Shown here one piece after another: positions 1-9,303 of a stretch of DNA of 64,000 nt (its first letter is position 1; each line of letters opens with the position of its first letter). The translations under genes were made by a program, and so were the position numbers. The DNA lies in assembly GCA_963717195.1 (NCBI GenBank), contig CAVQVR010000009.1, positions 1 through 64,000 on the forward strand, read 5' to 3'. The notes beneath the pieces were generated by a model, which saw only the letters and a program-made list of their open reading frames with translations, made no database searches and was not told where the DNA came from. The DNA comes from JACDAE01 sp963717195 (GTDB lineage: Bacteria; Chloroflexota; Ktedonobacteria; Ktedonobacterales; Ktedonobacteraceae).

Positions 1-171
1 CTCGGGCTTTTCATCCATGAAGCATCCTCGACCTATGATCCGGCTGGCGTGTTTGCCGGTATAGTCATTCTGCTGGCCTTCGTGGTCGCCGCCGATTTCC
101 TTGCCGGCCGGCTGGAACGGCGCTTGCTTCGCTGGAAAACTCCGATGGCACATACGCCCAGCGACATCTAG
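1..171 (+). CDS. ABC transporter permease, C-terminal end (partial)
   Basis: The frame is open from the first base and ends in TAG at 169-171, giving the last 56 residues of a protein whose start lies outside the window. A hydrophobic stretch (AGVFAGIVILLAFVVAAD) is followed by a basic tail with RLERRLLRW. This is the usual ending of SsuC/TauC-type permeases, where the last membrane helix is followed by a short Arg-rich cytoplasmic tail. A substrate-binding protein gene follows 26 bases later, as in ABC importer operons. The family assignment rests on this short tail and the context. Confidence 0.6.
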   Translation, partial: LGLFIHEASSTYDPAGVFAGIVILLAFVVAADFLAGRLERRLLRWKTPMAHTPSDI

Positions 172-197
172 AATCGAAACCGCAACAGGAGCATCCC

Positions 198-1235
198 ATG
201 CGTTCGATTCACGGACTGACCCGAGCGGCGGCGCTTGCAGCGGCCTTGTCTTTGCTGCCGACGCTGGCATCGCCAGCAGAGCGTCCGCATCGCCCAGGGT
301 TTTGCCTCCTTCGAGCTTCCTGCCGGTCTGGGCGGCCCGCGCCCTGAAAGTTTCGCGGCCGAAGGCCTGACGGCCACCGTGATCGTCTCGCCCGGCGGCG
401 ATCCGGCTGCGCTCGCCGCGCTGGACGCCGGCGACGTCGACCTCGCCGCGGTCGGCACCGAATTCGCGCTCCGCGCCGTGGCCAAGGGCCAGCCGTTTGA
501 AATCGTCTACAACCTGATGTCGAAAGTGACCCTGGAGATGGTGGTCGCGCCATCGTTGCTGGAGAAATCCGGCGTCAAGCCGGGCGATCCGCTGCAAAAG
601 CGCATCGCCGCCCTGAAGGGAGCGACCATCGGCGTCGTCGCCGTCGGCGGCACCCAGGAAACCGCCGCGCGCTGGCTGGCGGCGAAAGGCGGCCTCGATC
701 CGAAAGCGGATATCAAGATCGCGCAGGTCGGCAGCCCGGTCGCGCTGCAGGCGGCGCTCGAAAACAAGCGCATCGACGCGTTCGTGCTGTCGCCGCCCGA
801 AGGCTATCTCGCGACCAAGTCGGGAGCCGGCACCATCCTGGTTTCGCTCGGCGACGACTTTCCGCTGCTGGCAAATCAGCCCTATCTGGTGCTGGTGGCC
901 AAAAAGCCGATCGACGACAAGGCCTCGGAGCTGATCGTCAAGACCGCGCGGGCGATGCAGGCGGCGAGCGCTGCGCTGGTCGCCAATCCGGAGCCGGCCG
1001 CATTGGCGATCCAGAAGCAATTTTTCGCCAAGGCCGACCCGGCGGCAATTATCGCCGCGATCAAGGCACTCGAGGCGGTGTCGCCGGCGGCGGCAAGCTC
1101 GACGTGCAGGCCTTGCAGAACCAGCTGGTGTTTTCCCGGGAGGTCGGCACCAATTTCGGCAAGGATTTCGACGCCGCAGCTTCCCAGAACGACCTGTGGA
1201 CCAACAGTTTCGTCGAACGCGCCAAAAAAAAGTAA
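198..1235 (+). pseudogene. ABC transporter substrate-binding protein, NitT/TauT type (frameshifted)
   Basis: Likely periplasmic binding protein of the nitrate/sulfonate/taurine class, partner of the upstream permease. ATG at 198 is preceded by an AGGAG-like site and opens a signal peptide (MRSIHGLTRAAALAAALSLL). The mature part reads in another frame from about 283 (SVRIAQGFASFELP, then AAEGLTATVIV, DAGDVDLAAVG). The natural C-terminus (LDVQALQNQLVFSREVG to FVERAKKK) lies in the original frame again and stops at 1233-1235. At least two shifts, near 280-355 and 1085, and probably a third near 320, are needed to read the protein through. No in-frame nonsense changes are evident, so consensus errors are as likely as real decay. 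The ligand is unknown; the hut genes alongside make histidine or a related amine possible. Confidence 0.75.
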
Positions 1236-1285
1236 GCCGGACAAACCATCCGTGCGGGATCAGCCGGTCGGCGTGAACCGCGCGA

Positions 1286-1992
1286 TCAGATCGTAAAGCT
1301 GCCGGGATGGGTAATCCGCACCGCGGTGATCGGCTCGCCATTGCGCCAGGTCCGGCGCTCGATCACCAGGCAAGCGGCACCCGGGTCGATCCCCAGATCC
1401 GCCGCCACGAGCTTGTCGGCGTTACAGGCGGTGATGCGATGCTCGGCTTCGGTCCAGGGTACGTGGCCGACCAGCCAGGTGTTCGGCGGCGTCACCGCAA
1501 AATCCTGCTTGAGCGCGTCCGGCACCGCCTGCACATTGATCAGTCGATCCTCGACCGCAAAGGGCTGGCCTTCGGCTTCGTGGCGGCAGCACAGCGCCAG
1601 CACGGTGGTGCGGCTGCCGACGCCGAGGCGCGCTTTGTCATGCACGGAGGCGGCGCGCTTGTGCAGTTCGAGCAGGCGATAGCCATAGCGTTCGCCGCGC
1701 TTCTCGACTTCCGCCTTCAAATCCGAAATCTGCAGAATGGCGGATTGCACCCGCGGCCGCGCCACGAAGCTTCCCGCCCGCCGCCGACGCACCACCAGGC
1801 CCAAATCGGCGAGCGCCGACAGCACTTTGTTCACAGTCATGCGGGAGCACGAGTAGGTCTCCATCAATTCGTGCTCGAACGGCACGCGATGCCCGGGCGG
1901 CCAGGCGCCCGACATGATCCTCGCCTCGAGGTCGTGCGGATCCGCTGATCCAGCGCGGCGCCCTGCACGCCCGGCTTCGGTTCAAAGCTCAT
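1286..1992 (-). CDS. hutC: HutC, GntR-family histidine-utilisation repressor (one frameshift)
   Basis: Repressor of hut genes that responds to urocanate in characterised bacteria. An N-terminal winged helix with PFEHELMETYSCSRMTVNKV (recognition-helix type SRMTV) is followed by a UTRA effector domain (SDLKAEVEKRGERYGYRLL to WRNGEPITAVRITHPGSF). ATG at 1992-1990 overlaps the hutF stop as ATGA, indicating translational coupling. The first residues (MSFEPKPGVQGAALDQRIR) are in a different frame from the rest. The shift lies near 1945, where one base restores RADLEARIMSG. Two matching operators, near 3399 and 8821, are the likely targets. Confidence 0.85.
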
Positions 1993-3345
1993 GCGGCCAA
2001 CAGTCCTTCCAGCTTTTGACGAAAACGAAGTGCGGTCGTCTCCCGGGCATGATGCCGGCCATTCCGCACCACCTTGTAGCCGCGCACCCAGACGCAATCG
2101 ACCAGCGAACGGCCGGCGCCGAAGATCAAGCTGTCGAGGATGGCGTCGCCGGAGCGGCCAGCCAGCGCGACGTTGCCGGCGTCAAGGCTGACGATATCGG
2201 CGAAGCCGCCCTCGGTCAGTCCCGACGTCGCCACGCCGAGCGCCTGCGAATCGCCCTTGAGCGCCCGTTTCGAACAGCACGCGGCCGGTGGAAGCCGATG
2301 TCCCCGCCACGACGTTGCGCGCCCGATGCGCCAGCCGCTGCGAGTATTCGAGCTGCCGCGATCCGTCGGCGGACGCAATCGAGTTGAAATCCGAGCCGAT
2401 GCCGAACACGCCGCCGCGATCGCGGAATTCCGCGGCGTTGAAGGTTCCGTCGCCGAGATTGGCCTCGGTGACCGGGCACAATCCGGCCACCGCCCCGCTT
2501 TCCGCCAGTTGGCGGAGTTCGTGGGCGGTGGCATGGGTGGCATCGATCAGGCACCAGCGACGATCGACCGCGACATGGTCGAACAGCCACTGCAGCGGCC
2601 GCTGGCCGCTCCATTCGAGGCATTGGTCGACTTCCCGGATTTGTTCGGCAATATGGATATGCACTGGACCATCCCGATCGAACTGCAGGATCGCCGCGAG
2701 TTCCTCCGGCGTGACCGCCCGCAACGAGTGCGGTGCGAGCCCGACCACCGCACCCTGCTGCCCCGCCACGGCGTGGCGGCTCGCCTCCAGCAGCCGCGCA
2801 AAGCCGTCGACGCCATTGATGAAACGCTGCTGGCCGCGCTCGGGAGCGCGTGCACCGAAGCCGGCATGGGCGTAGAAGACCGGCAGCAAGGACAGGCCGA
2901 TGCCGCTGGCCTCTGCCGCAGCCGCGATGCGCTCGGCCAACTCGCCGATGTTGGAATAGGGCGCGCCCGACACGTCGTGATGGATGTAGTGAAATTCGCC
3001 GACCCGGGTGAACCCCGCTTCCAGCATCTCGACATAGGCCTGGGCTGCCACCGCCTCGATATCGTCGGCGGTCATGCGGCCGACAAAGCGGTACATCAGG
3101 TCGCGCCAGGTCCAGAAACTGTCGGCGGTGGCGCCCCTGATTTCGGTCAACCCGGCCATGCCGCGCTGAAAAGCGTGGCTGTGCAGATTGGACATGCCGG
3201 GAAGCCCGATGCGGTGGCGCTCATCGCCCGGCTGCGCAGGAGCGCCCGCCTCGACGCTGACGAGCCGGTCCCGATCGAGCGCCATCCTGACCTCGCGGGC
3301 CCAGCCTTGCGGCAGCAGCGCTTGCTCAAAGAACAGTCCGGTCAC
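1989..3345 (-). CDS. hutF: HutF, formimidoylglutamate deiminase (one frameshift)
   Basis: Amidohydrolase that deiminates N-formimino-L-glutamate to N-formyl-L-glutamate and ammonia in the five-step histidine pathway. Metal and substrate motifs are visible in order: SNLHSHAFQRGMAG (HxH), VHIHIAEQ, LIDATHATAHEL, and GIGSDFNSIASADGSRQLEY near the C-terminal third. A GTG start at 3345-3343 is chosen because the preceding GGGAGAAGG can serve as ribosome-binding site and MTGLFFEQALLPQGW is the typical start. The last roughly 90 residues (LKGDSQALGVATSGLTEGGF to KLEGLLAA) are in another frame; the shift is near 2270. The stop overlaps the hutC start. hutH and hutG are not in the window. Confidence 0.88.
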
Positions 3346-3398
3346 AGCCTTCTCCCGACCATCGCGCGAAACTCTGGACAGCTCCGGCGCGCCATAAT

Positions 3399-3410
3399 AT
3401 GTATAGACAA
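3399..3410. promoter_or_regulatory. HutC-type operator between hutF and hutI
   Basis: The sequence ATGTATAGACAA sits in the short divergent region between hutF and hutI. It matches the site at 8821 read on the opposite strand (ATGTATAGACAT). The shape ATGT-N4-ACAW is the usual GntR/HutC half-site arrangement. Its place upstream of both hut units and the presence of hutC in the cluster suggest autoregulated hut control. HutC binding is inferred. Confidence 0.6.
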
Positions 3411-3458
3411 ATAAACGGACTTGCCAAGCGCCAGTACAGGAAATGGGCCGCTGCCCGC

Positions 3459-4714
3459 ATGACCCTCGTCGATCACATCTGGCACCGCTGCCGTCTCGCG
3501 ACGCTCTCGCCGTCGCGCCAAGGCCTCGGTCTGATCGATGATGGCCTGATCGCCGCCAATGCCGGCCGCATCGTCTATGCGGGCGCCGCCGCGAACGCGC
3601 CGTCAGCGCTCGATGCCAGGGAGCGGACCGATTGCGCCGGCCGCTGGATCTCGCCCGGCCTGATCGATTGTCATACCCATCTGGTTTACGGCGGCAATCG
3701 CGCCCACGAGTTCGAGCAACGTCTGGCGGGCGCAAGTTACGAAGAAATCGCGCGCGCCGGCGGCGGCATCGTTTCCACGGTGAAGGCGACGCGACAGGTC
3801 CGCACCGACGAGCTTGTGGCGGCAGCGCTGCCGCGGCTCGATGCCCTGATCGCGGAGGGCGTCACCACCATCGAGGTCAAGTCCGGCTACGGCCTCGAAC
3901 TCGATACCGAGCGCCGCCAGTTGCAGGCCGCCCGCCGTCTTGCCGGCGAGCGCCCGATCTCGGTTCGAACCACATTCCTTGGCGCCCACACCGTTCCCCC
4001 CGAGATGGCAGGAAACAAGTCCGGCTATATCGATGCGGTCTGCGATGAGATGCTGCCGGCGATCGCCACCGCCGGCCTTGCGGACGCGGTCGATGCGTTC
4101 TGCGAGGGCATCGCCTTCTCGGTGGAACAGACTGCGCAGGTATTTACAAAGGCCCAGGCCCTCGGCCTTCCGGTTCGCCTGCATGCCGATCAGTTGTCGA
4201 ACCTGCATGGCGCCGCGCTCGCGGCGCGGTTCGGCGCGCTCTCGGCCGATCATCTCGAATATGCCGATGAGGACGGGGTGGCGGCGATGGCCCGGGCCGG
4301 CACCGTCGCCGTCGTGCTGCCGGGTGCGTTCTATTTCATTCGCGAGCACCAGTTGCCGCCGATCGATGCGATGCGCCGTCACCGCGTGCCGATCGCGCTG
4401 GCGACCGACAGCAACCCGGGTACCTCGCCGCTGACCTCGCTGCTGCTGACGATGAATATGGGCGCCACCTTGTTCCGCCTCACCGTCGACGAATGCATTG
4501 CCGCGGTAACACGCGAAGCGGCGCGGGCGCTCGGGCTGTTCGAACAGACCGGGAGCCTGGACGCCGGCAAATCCTGCGATCTGGCGATCTGGGATATCGA
4601 GCGGCCGGCCGAACTGGTCTACCGAATCGAATCAATCCGCTTCACTGCCGGGTGTGGCGGGGCATTTCTCAGCCCGCCCCGTCGCGCTCCCGCCGCCATG
4701 GAATTGAGACATGA
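3459..4714 (+). CDS. hutI: HutI, imidazolonepropionase (one late frameshift)
   Basis: Hydrolyses 4-imidazolone-5-propionate to N-formimino-L-glutamate. Amidohydrolase motifs appear in order: GLIDCHTHLVYGGNRAHEF, VKSGYGLELDTE, TFLGAHTVPPE, RLHADQLSN, SADHLEY and ALATDSNPGTSPL. ATG at 3459 gives MTLVDHIWHRC, the natural N-terminus. The body is in one frame to about 4630. There a single-base problem replaces the expected RIGFNPLHCRVWRG by unrelated residues, and the correct ending reads in the next frame to TGA at 4712-4714. That stop overlaps the hutU start as ATGA. Confidence 0.9.
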
Positions 4715-6375
4715 CCCGCATCGACAATGCCCGCGTGATCCGTGCCCCGCATGGCAGCCGCCTATCCGCCAAATCCTGGCTCACCGAAGCGCCGATGCGG
4801 ATGCTGATGAACAATCTCGATCCCGACGTGGCGGAAAAGCCCAGCGAGCTCGTGGTCTATGGCGGCATCGGCCGGGCCGCGCGCGATTGGGAAAGCTTCG
4901 ATCGCATTGTCGCAACCTTGAAGCGGCTGGAGGCCGATCAGACGCTGCTGGTGCAATCCGGCAAACCGGTCGGCGTATTTCGAACCCATGCCGACGCCCC
5001 GCGGGTGTTGATCGCCAATTCCAATCTGGTGCCGCATTGGGCCACATGGGAGCACTTCAGCGAGCTCGATCGCAAGGGTCTCATGATGTACGGCCAGATG
5101 ACCGCCGGGTCCTGGATCTATATCGGCAGCCAGGGAATTGTTCAGGGCACCTACGAGACCTTTGTCGAATTGGGTCGCCAGCATTACGGTGGCGATCTCA
5201 GGGGCAAGTGGATTCTCACCGCCGGGCTTGGCGGCATGGGCGGGGCGCAGCCGCTCGCGGCGGTGATGGCCGGCGCATCGTGTCTTGCCGTCGAATGCCA
5301 GCCGTCGCGTATCGAGATGCGGCTGCGTACACGCTATCTCGACCGCCAGGCCTCGACCCTCGACGAAGCGCTGGCGATCATGGCGCGGGCGAGCGGCGAC
5401 CGCAAACCGGTCTCGGTCGGCCTGCTCGGCAATGCCGCCGAGATTTTTCCGGAGCTGGTGCGGCGTGGCGTGCGCCCGGACGTGGTGACCGACCAGACGT
5501 CGGCACACGATCCCGTCAATGGCTATCTGCCGAAAGGCTGGACCACCGGCGATTGGGAGGCCCGCCGCGAGACCGATCCCAAAAGCGTGGCCAGCGCGGC
5601 ACGTCGCTCGATGGCGGAACACGTCCGCGCCATGCTGGATTTTCATCGCATGGGCATTCCGGTGGTCGATTACGGCAACAACATCCGCCAGATGGCGTTT
5701 GAGGAAGGCGTCACCGACGCATTCGATTTTCCCGGTTTCGTGCCGGCCTATATCAGGCCGCTATTCTGCCGCGGCGTCGGTCCGTTTCGCTGGGCGGCGC
5801 TGTCCGGCGATCCCGAGGATATTTACCGCACCGATGCCAAGGTCAAGGAACTGCTGCCGGATCACGCGGCCCTGCACCACTGGCTCGACATGGCGCGCGA
5901 GCGCATTGCGTTCCAGGGCCTGCCGGCGCGGATCTGCTGGGTCGGGCTCGGCGACCGTCACCGTCTCGGCCTTGCGTTCAACGACATGGTGGCGAAGGGC
6001 GAGTTGAAGGCGCCGGTTGTGATCGGTCGGGATCATCTCGACTCCGGATCGGTCGCCTCGCCCAACCGCGAGACCGAGGCGATGCGGGATGGCTCCGACG
6101 CCGTCTCCGACTGGCCGCTGCTCAACGCGCTGCTCAATTGCGCCAGCGGCGCCACCTGGGTCTCGCTGCACCATGGCGGCGGCGTCGGCATGGGTTTTTC
6201 CCAACACGCCGGCATGGTGATCGTCTGCGACGGCACCTCGGAGGCCGGGGCGCGAATCGGCCGCGTGTTGTGGAACGACCCGGCCAGCGGCGTGATGCGC
6301 CATGCCGATGCCGGCTACGACATCGCGATCGACTGCGCCCGGCAACACCATCTCGACCTGCCGGGCCTGGCCTGA
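4711..6375 (+). CDS. hutU: HutU, urocanate hydratase
   Basis: Converts urocanate to 4-imidazolone-5-propionate using tightly bound NAD+. The protein has 554 residues, the normal family length, and is intact. Visible motifs are VVYGGIGRAARDWESFD near the start, the NAD-binding glycine-rich TAGLGGMGGAQPLAAVMAG, VVDYGNNIRQMAFEEG, the catalytic-cysteine segment ICWVGLGDRHRLGLAFNDMV and SLHHGGGVGMGFSQHAGM. It starts inside the hutI stop codon. It is the longest undamaged gene of the alphaproteobacterial part and fixes the identity of the cluster. Confidence 0.97.
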   Translation: MTRIDNARVIRAPHGSRLSAKSWLTEAPMRMLMNNLDPDVAEKPSELVVYGGIGRAARDWESFDRIVATLKRLEADQTLLVQSGKPVGVFRTHADAPRVLIANSNLVPHWATWEHFSELDRKGLMMYGQMTAGSWIYIGSQGIVQGTYETFVELGRQHYGGDLRGKWILTAGLGGMGGAQPLAAVMAGASCLAVECQPSRIEMRLRTRYLDRQASTLDEALAIMARASGDRKPVSVGLLGNAAEIFPELVRRGVRPDVVTDQTSAHDPVNGYLPKGWTTGDWEARRETDPKSVASAARRSMAEHVRAMLDFHRMGIPVVDYGNNIRQMAFEEGVTDAFDFPGFVPAYIRPLFCRGVGPFRWAALSGDPEDIYRTDAKVKELLPDHAALHHWLDMARERIAFQGLPARICWVGLGDRHRLGLAFNDMVAKGELKAPVVIGRDHLDSGSVASPNRETEAMRDGSDAVSDWPLLNALLNCASGATWVSLHHGGGVGMGFSQHAGMVIVCDGTSEAGARIGRVLWNDPASGVMRHADAGYDIAIDCARQHHLDLPGLA

Positions 6376-6383
6376 AGACGGCC

Positions 6384-7016
6384 GTGCGGATCATTCGCGC
6401 CAACGCGTGCAAGACGGCGCCGTGGAAGAACGGCGGAGGCTCGACCACCGAGATCGCCATCGGACCGCCCGGCGCCTCGCTGGAAAACTTCGACTGGCGC
6501 GTCAGCCTGGCGCTGGTGGCGTCTGACGGACCGTTTTCCGCGTTCGCCGGCATCGACCGCACCCTCGCCGTCGTCAGGGGAAGCGGCCTGGTGCTGACGA
6601 TCGGCGACGCCGCGCCGCTGACACTGTCCAGCGGAGCCGACCCGATGCATTTTCCAGGCGACACGCCGACGTCCGCGCGGCTGACCGCGGGCGAGGTCGC
6701 CGACCTCAATGTGATGACGCGACGCGGCCGCTGCCAGCACCGCCTGTTGCGGATCGCGCAGCCGACCTCCTGCGATTTTGGCGACGACGACATCGCTCTG
6801 GCGCTGTCGCTCGACGGCATGACGACGGTGATCTCGGGACCGGACAGCACCACGCTCGATCACGGCGACGCGGCTGTTGTCAGCCGAACCACCATGACGG
6901 GCTTTAGGATCGTGCCCACAGCGAACCCCTGCTATCTGGTTTGGCTGCGGCGTCAGCCGGGATGCGGATATCCCGCCACGCGCGCTTCGGCGTCCCAACG
7001 CGGCATCAAATCGTAA
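6384..7016 (+). CDS. hutD: HutD-family protein
   Basis: HutD proteins are small cupins found in hut clusters; a role in limiting hut activity is proposed, and the reaction, if any, is unsettled. The start is GTG at 6384, eight bases after hutU, giving MRIIRANACKTAPWKNGGG. The signature PWKNGGGSTTEIAIGPPGA is clear, followed by FDWRVSLALVASDGPFSAFAGIDR and FPGDTPTSARL. The end at 7016 overlaps the convergent binding-protein gene by 64 bases, so the last 20 or so residues may be artefactual if a base is miscalled there. Confidence 0.85.
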   Translation: MRIIRANACKTAPWKNGGGSTTEIAIGPPGASLENFDWRVSLALVASDGPFSAFAGIDRTLAVVRGSGLVLTIGDAAPLTLSSGADPMHFPGDTPTSARLTAGEVADLNVMTRRGRCQHRLLRIAQPTSCDFGDDDIALALSLDGMTTVISGPDSTTLDHGDAAVVSRTTMTGFRIVPTANPCYLVWLRRQPGCGYPATRASASQRGIKS

Positions 7017-7765
7017 TCCCCGATCGCAACCGGCGCGAAGCCCTGCAGGCAGAGCCGTTGCCTGAGATCGCCGCAAGCGGCAAGGCCGCCAAATTCCATC
7101 AGCGCCGTCCGCAATGATGCAGCGACGTGCTCGGGACATTCGCGGCTCGCGACCAGAAATGGAATCGGGGCTGTATCCGTCGTTGCGACGACCCTGATCT
7201 GCGCGGCGAGCGCCGGTTCATGACGCTGGAGCAGATCCAGCACATAACTGTCGAGCGGCCCGACATCGATATCGCCGGCCACAACAGCCTCGATCACGCG
7301 CCGCGGCGTGGTCAGCGGTCCGATGCTCGCACGATAGAGGTTGCCGCCCGCGGCCTGCCGATACGGCAGCAAATGATGCCGCAACGCGTTGTAGCCGGAA
7401 TGGGAGTCCTCGACCGTAAAGCCTGCTCGGCCGCCAAAGGTGTCTTGCAGCGACCGAAAGGAGGAATCCGCCTTCACGACCAGACGCGTCGCATAGACCG
7501 GCTTTCCAGGCACCGGGCCGCTCAGCGGAACGGGCGCCGCAACCGGCCGTGGCGGATGTTTCGAGAGCTTGTAGGGAAAGCCGCACATGAAGGCGCAGCC
7601 GAGGTCGGGGCGAGACCATAGTTCGGCCAGCGGCGCCGGAAACGCGTGATCGATCACGCGCAGATCCACCCCGCTCGCGCGCGCGAGCCATTCGAACAAT
7701 TCCTTCCAGGCCGACGCCGCGCCGGGATCGACCGAATACATCCGCGCATTCGCCACATAGGCCAT
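6953..7765 (-). CDS. PhnD-like periplasmic substrate-binding protein
   Basis: The 270 residues match the phosphate/phosphite/phosphonate binding-protein fold: MAYVANARMYSVDP, the middle motif LVVKADSSFRSLQDTFGGR, then FTVEDSHSGYNALRHHLLP and AVVAGDIDVGPLDSYVLDLL. No clear signal peptide is seen, so it may be cytoplasmic or its start may lie further upstream. It follows the ornithine-cyclodeaminase-like gene by nine bases in one leftward unit. A hut-linked role is suggested by the operator at 8821. The ligand cannot be read from sequence. Confidence 0.75.
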   Translation of the reverse strand: MAYVANARMYSVDPGAASAWKELFEWLARASGVDLRVIDHAFPAPLAELWSRPDLGCAFMCGFPYKLSKHPPRPVAAPVPLSGPVPGKPVYATRLVVKADSSFRSLQDTFGGRAGFTVEDSHSGYNALRHHLLPYRQAAGGNLYRASIGPLTTPRRVIEAVVAGDIDVGPLDSYVLDLLQRHEPALAAQIRVVATTDTAPIPFLVASRECPEHVAASLRTALMEFGGLAACGDLRQRLCLQGFAPVAIGDYDLMPRWDAEARVAGYPHPG

Positions 7766-7774
7766 GCTGTCAGC

Positions 7775-8774
7775 TCACGCGAAGCGAAGCCGCTGCCCGA
7801 TGCCGAGCCGTTTCGATTTCTCCAGCAGCGCGTGACCCAAAGCGATATCGGACAGCGACAGGCCGCGGTGCCATAACAGATTGGTCTCGGCATCATTTTC
7901 CCGTCCCGGCTTCAGTCCGGCGACGATCTGCCCGAGTTCGGCATGCAGGGTCGTCTCCGAAAGTTTGCCGGCCTCGACATGCGCCCGCAGGCTGCCAAAC
8001 TTGCCGCCCTTGCACTGCCCCCAATCATCGACGACGAGCTTGGTCATGATGTCGGTCAGCGACAATTCGATCGCGCTCATGGTGCCGTAGGGAACCACGA
8101 ACGCGCCGGGCTTGATCCAGGATGTTTTCAGCAGCGGCGTCGGCTCCGAAAGCCGCGAGGCCTCGACCACGATGTCGGCGCCTTCGACGCAGCTCCGCCA
8201 GTCGGCGGTCGCCACCACTTTCTTGCCGAGGTCCTGGCTCAGGCGCTCGGCGAATGCGTCGCGGCTTTCCTGGCGGCGGGAATGAACGCGGATGTCGTCG
8301 AAATCGAACAGATGATCGAGCAGCCGCACGTTCCAATAGGCGGTCCCGCGCGCCCCGATATGTCCGAGCACCCGGGGATTTTCCGCGCCAGATGCTTGGC
8401 ACCGATCGCGGTGACCGCGCCGGTGCGCATGTCGGTGATGCCGCTCGCATCGAGGATCGCCCTGGGCGCGCCGGTGCGGGGATCGAACAAGGCCAGGATC
8501 GCCAGTTCGGAAGGAAAGCCGAGCTTGTAATTGTCGACGAAGTCGCCGACCACCTTGACGCCCGCGCTGTCGACCGGCGCCTTGATCGCGCCGCGCAGCA
8601 CGTTGAAATGGCCGTTGGCGACACCGGGCTCGAGGTGCATGCGCGGTTCGATCACGGTCTCGCCGCGCCCCTGGCTGGCAAGGCTGCCTCAATGGCCGAC
8701 AGGATTTCGTCGTCGGTGATCTTGAGCTCTTCGATGTCGAGGCGGTTCAGATAGGCGATGTAAATCGGCGGCAA
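7775..8774 (-). CDS. Ornithine cyclodeaminase/mu-crystallin family protein (two frameshifts)
   Basis: NAD(P)-binding family acting on amino acids or imines. TTG at 8774-8772 is chosen because a perfect AGGAGG lies seven bases upstream and IYIAYLNRLDIEELKITDDE is the normal N-terminus. The chain then reads IEPRMHLEPGVANGHFNVLR (second frame), ILDASGITDMRTGAVTAIGA, and after a second shift GARGTAYWNVRLLDHLFDFD with KPGAFVVPYGTMSAIELS. The shifts are near 8679 and 8375. Family members include ornithine cyclodeaminase, alanine dehydrogenase and imine reductases, so the substrate is open. It heads a two-gene unit behind a HutC-like operator. Confidence 0.8.
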
Positions 8775-8820
8775 CGGCGGACCTCCTCGCCAAAGCGGCC
8801 GCGATGGTCGGCGGCGCGTT

Positions 8821-8832
8821 ATGTCTATACAT
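8821..8832. promoter_or_regulatory. Second HutC-type operator, upstream of the cyclodeaminase unit
   Basis: ATGTCTATACAT has the inverted form ATGT-N4-ACAT and is the reverse complement of ATGTATAGACAT, matching the hutF/hutI site in 11 of 12 positions. It lies 34 bases upstream of the Shine-Dalgarno of the leftward gene at 8774. This places the cyclodeaminase and binding protein in the same proposed HutC regulon. It is also the last clearly alphaproteobacterial signal before the composition change. Confidence 0.6.
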
Positions 8833-8833
8833 A

Positions 8834-8981
8834 ATTGCGCCACCCGGCGAAGTCAACAAAGCGGCCGGGGCTACCGATGTTTTCAGCCGTCATGTATGGA
8901 CGGCCCGCTCTCGGCAAGGGCTTTTTTGGTCAATCAGCAGGTCAAGCAGACAAGTGAAGGCATACGTATCCTGCCTCTCCT
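8834..8981. other. Junction zone between the two sequence types
   Basis: Left of here the DNA is strongly GC-rich, with alphaproteobacterial genes carrying many frameshifts. From about 8920 it becomes AT-richer and codon use changes. No gene, terminal repeat or integrase site explains the switch. The zone ends at a perfect 25-bp inverted repeat. No coding sequence is supported here. Confidence 0.6.
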
Positions 8982-9036
8982 CTTGCCGTGGACCCATTTG
9001 GCTCAATCGGGTTGAGCCAAATGGGTCCACGGCAAG
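8982..9036. repeat. Perfect 25-bp inverted repeat with 5-base loop
   Basis: The arm at 8982-9006 begins CTTGCCGTGGACCC and its exact reverse complement occupies 9012-9036, separated by TCGGG. The right arm continues into an open fragment at 9016-9153, while the left arm does not resemble coding sequence. The left arm therefore looks like a snap-back copy of the right one. It has no T-run and is a poor intrinsic terminator. Confidence 0.85.
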
Positions 9037-9153
9037 CGCAACGTGGTCGAGACCAATGGCTTGCTTACCGCCAAGCAGTTGGCTGAGCGCGTCTGCGCTT
9101 ACTATGGTGCTACGTATGAGTCTCATCTCTTCATTCCCGAAAAGGTCGCGTGA
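9016..9153 (+). pseudogene. C-terminal fragment of an unrecognised protein
   Basis: An open stretch without a start reads through the right arm of the hairpin (KWVHGKRNVVETNG) and continues LLTAKQLAERVCAYYGATYE to ESHLFIPEKVA, ending in TGA at 9151-9153. The composition looks like a real protein end, but the family is not recognised. It is cut at its 5' side by the hairpin and the junction. Confidence 0.4.
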
Positions 9154-9303
9154 GTATGCACTAAGTACATTCAATCAACTTTTTTGGGGGTATCTGTGCC
9201 TGCTGAGCAGGTTTTATCCCGCGTTTGTAGCTTGATTGTACTTAGGCAATTCGTTTTGCCTCGTTTTTGCTGAATAGAGTGTATTTTTAATAAGGAGAGC
9301 AGC

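Noticed and set aside
2140..3414. Long plus-strand open frame opposite hutF
   Set aside because: It is antisense to a clearly recognised gene, and its residues (Arg/Asp/Pro-rich) have no protein-like pattern. GC-rich DNA gives such shadows.
3399..5702. Apparent 767-residue fusion of imidazolonepropionase with an extra C-terminal half
   Set aside because: The second half is hutU read in the wrong frame after a frameshift near 4632; both natural proteins are present in their own frames.
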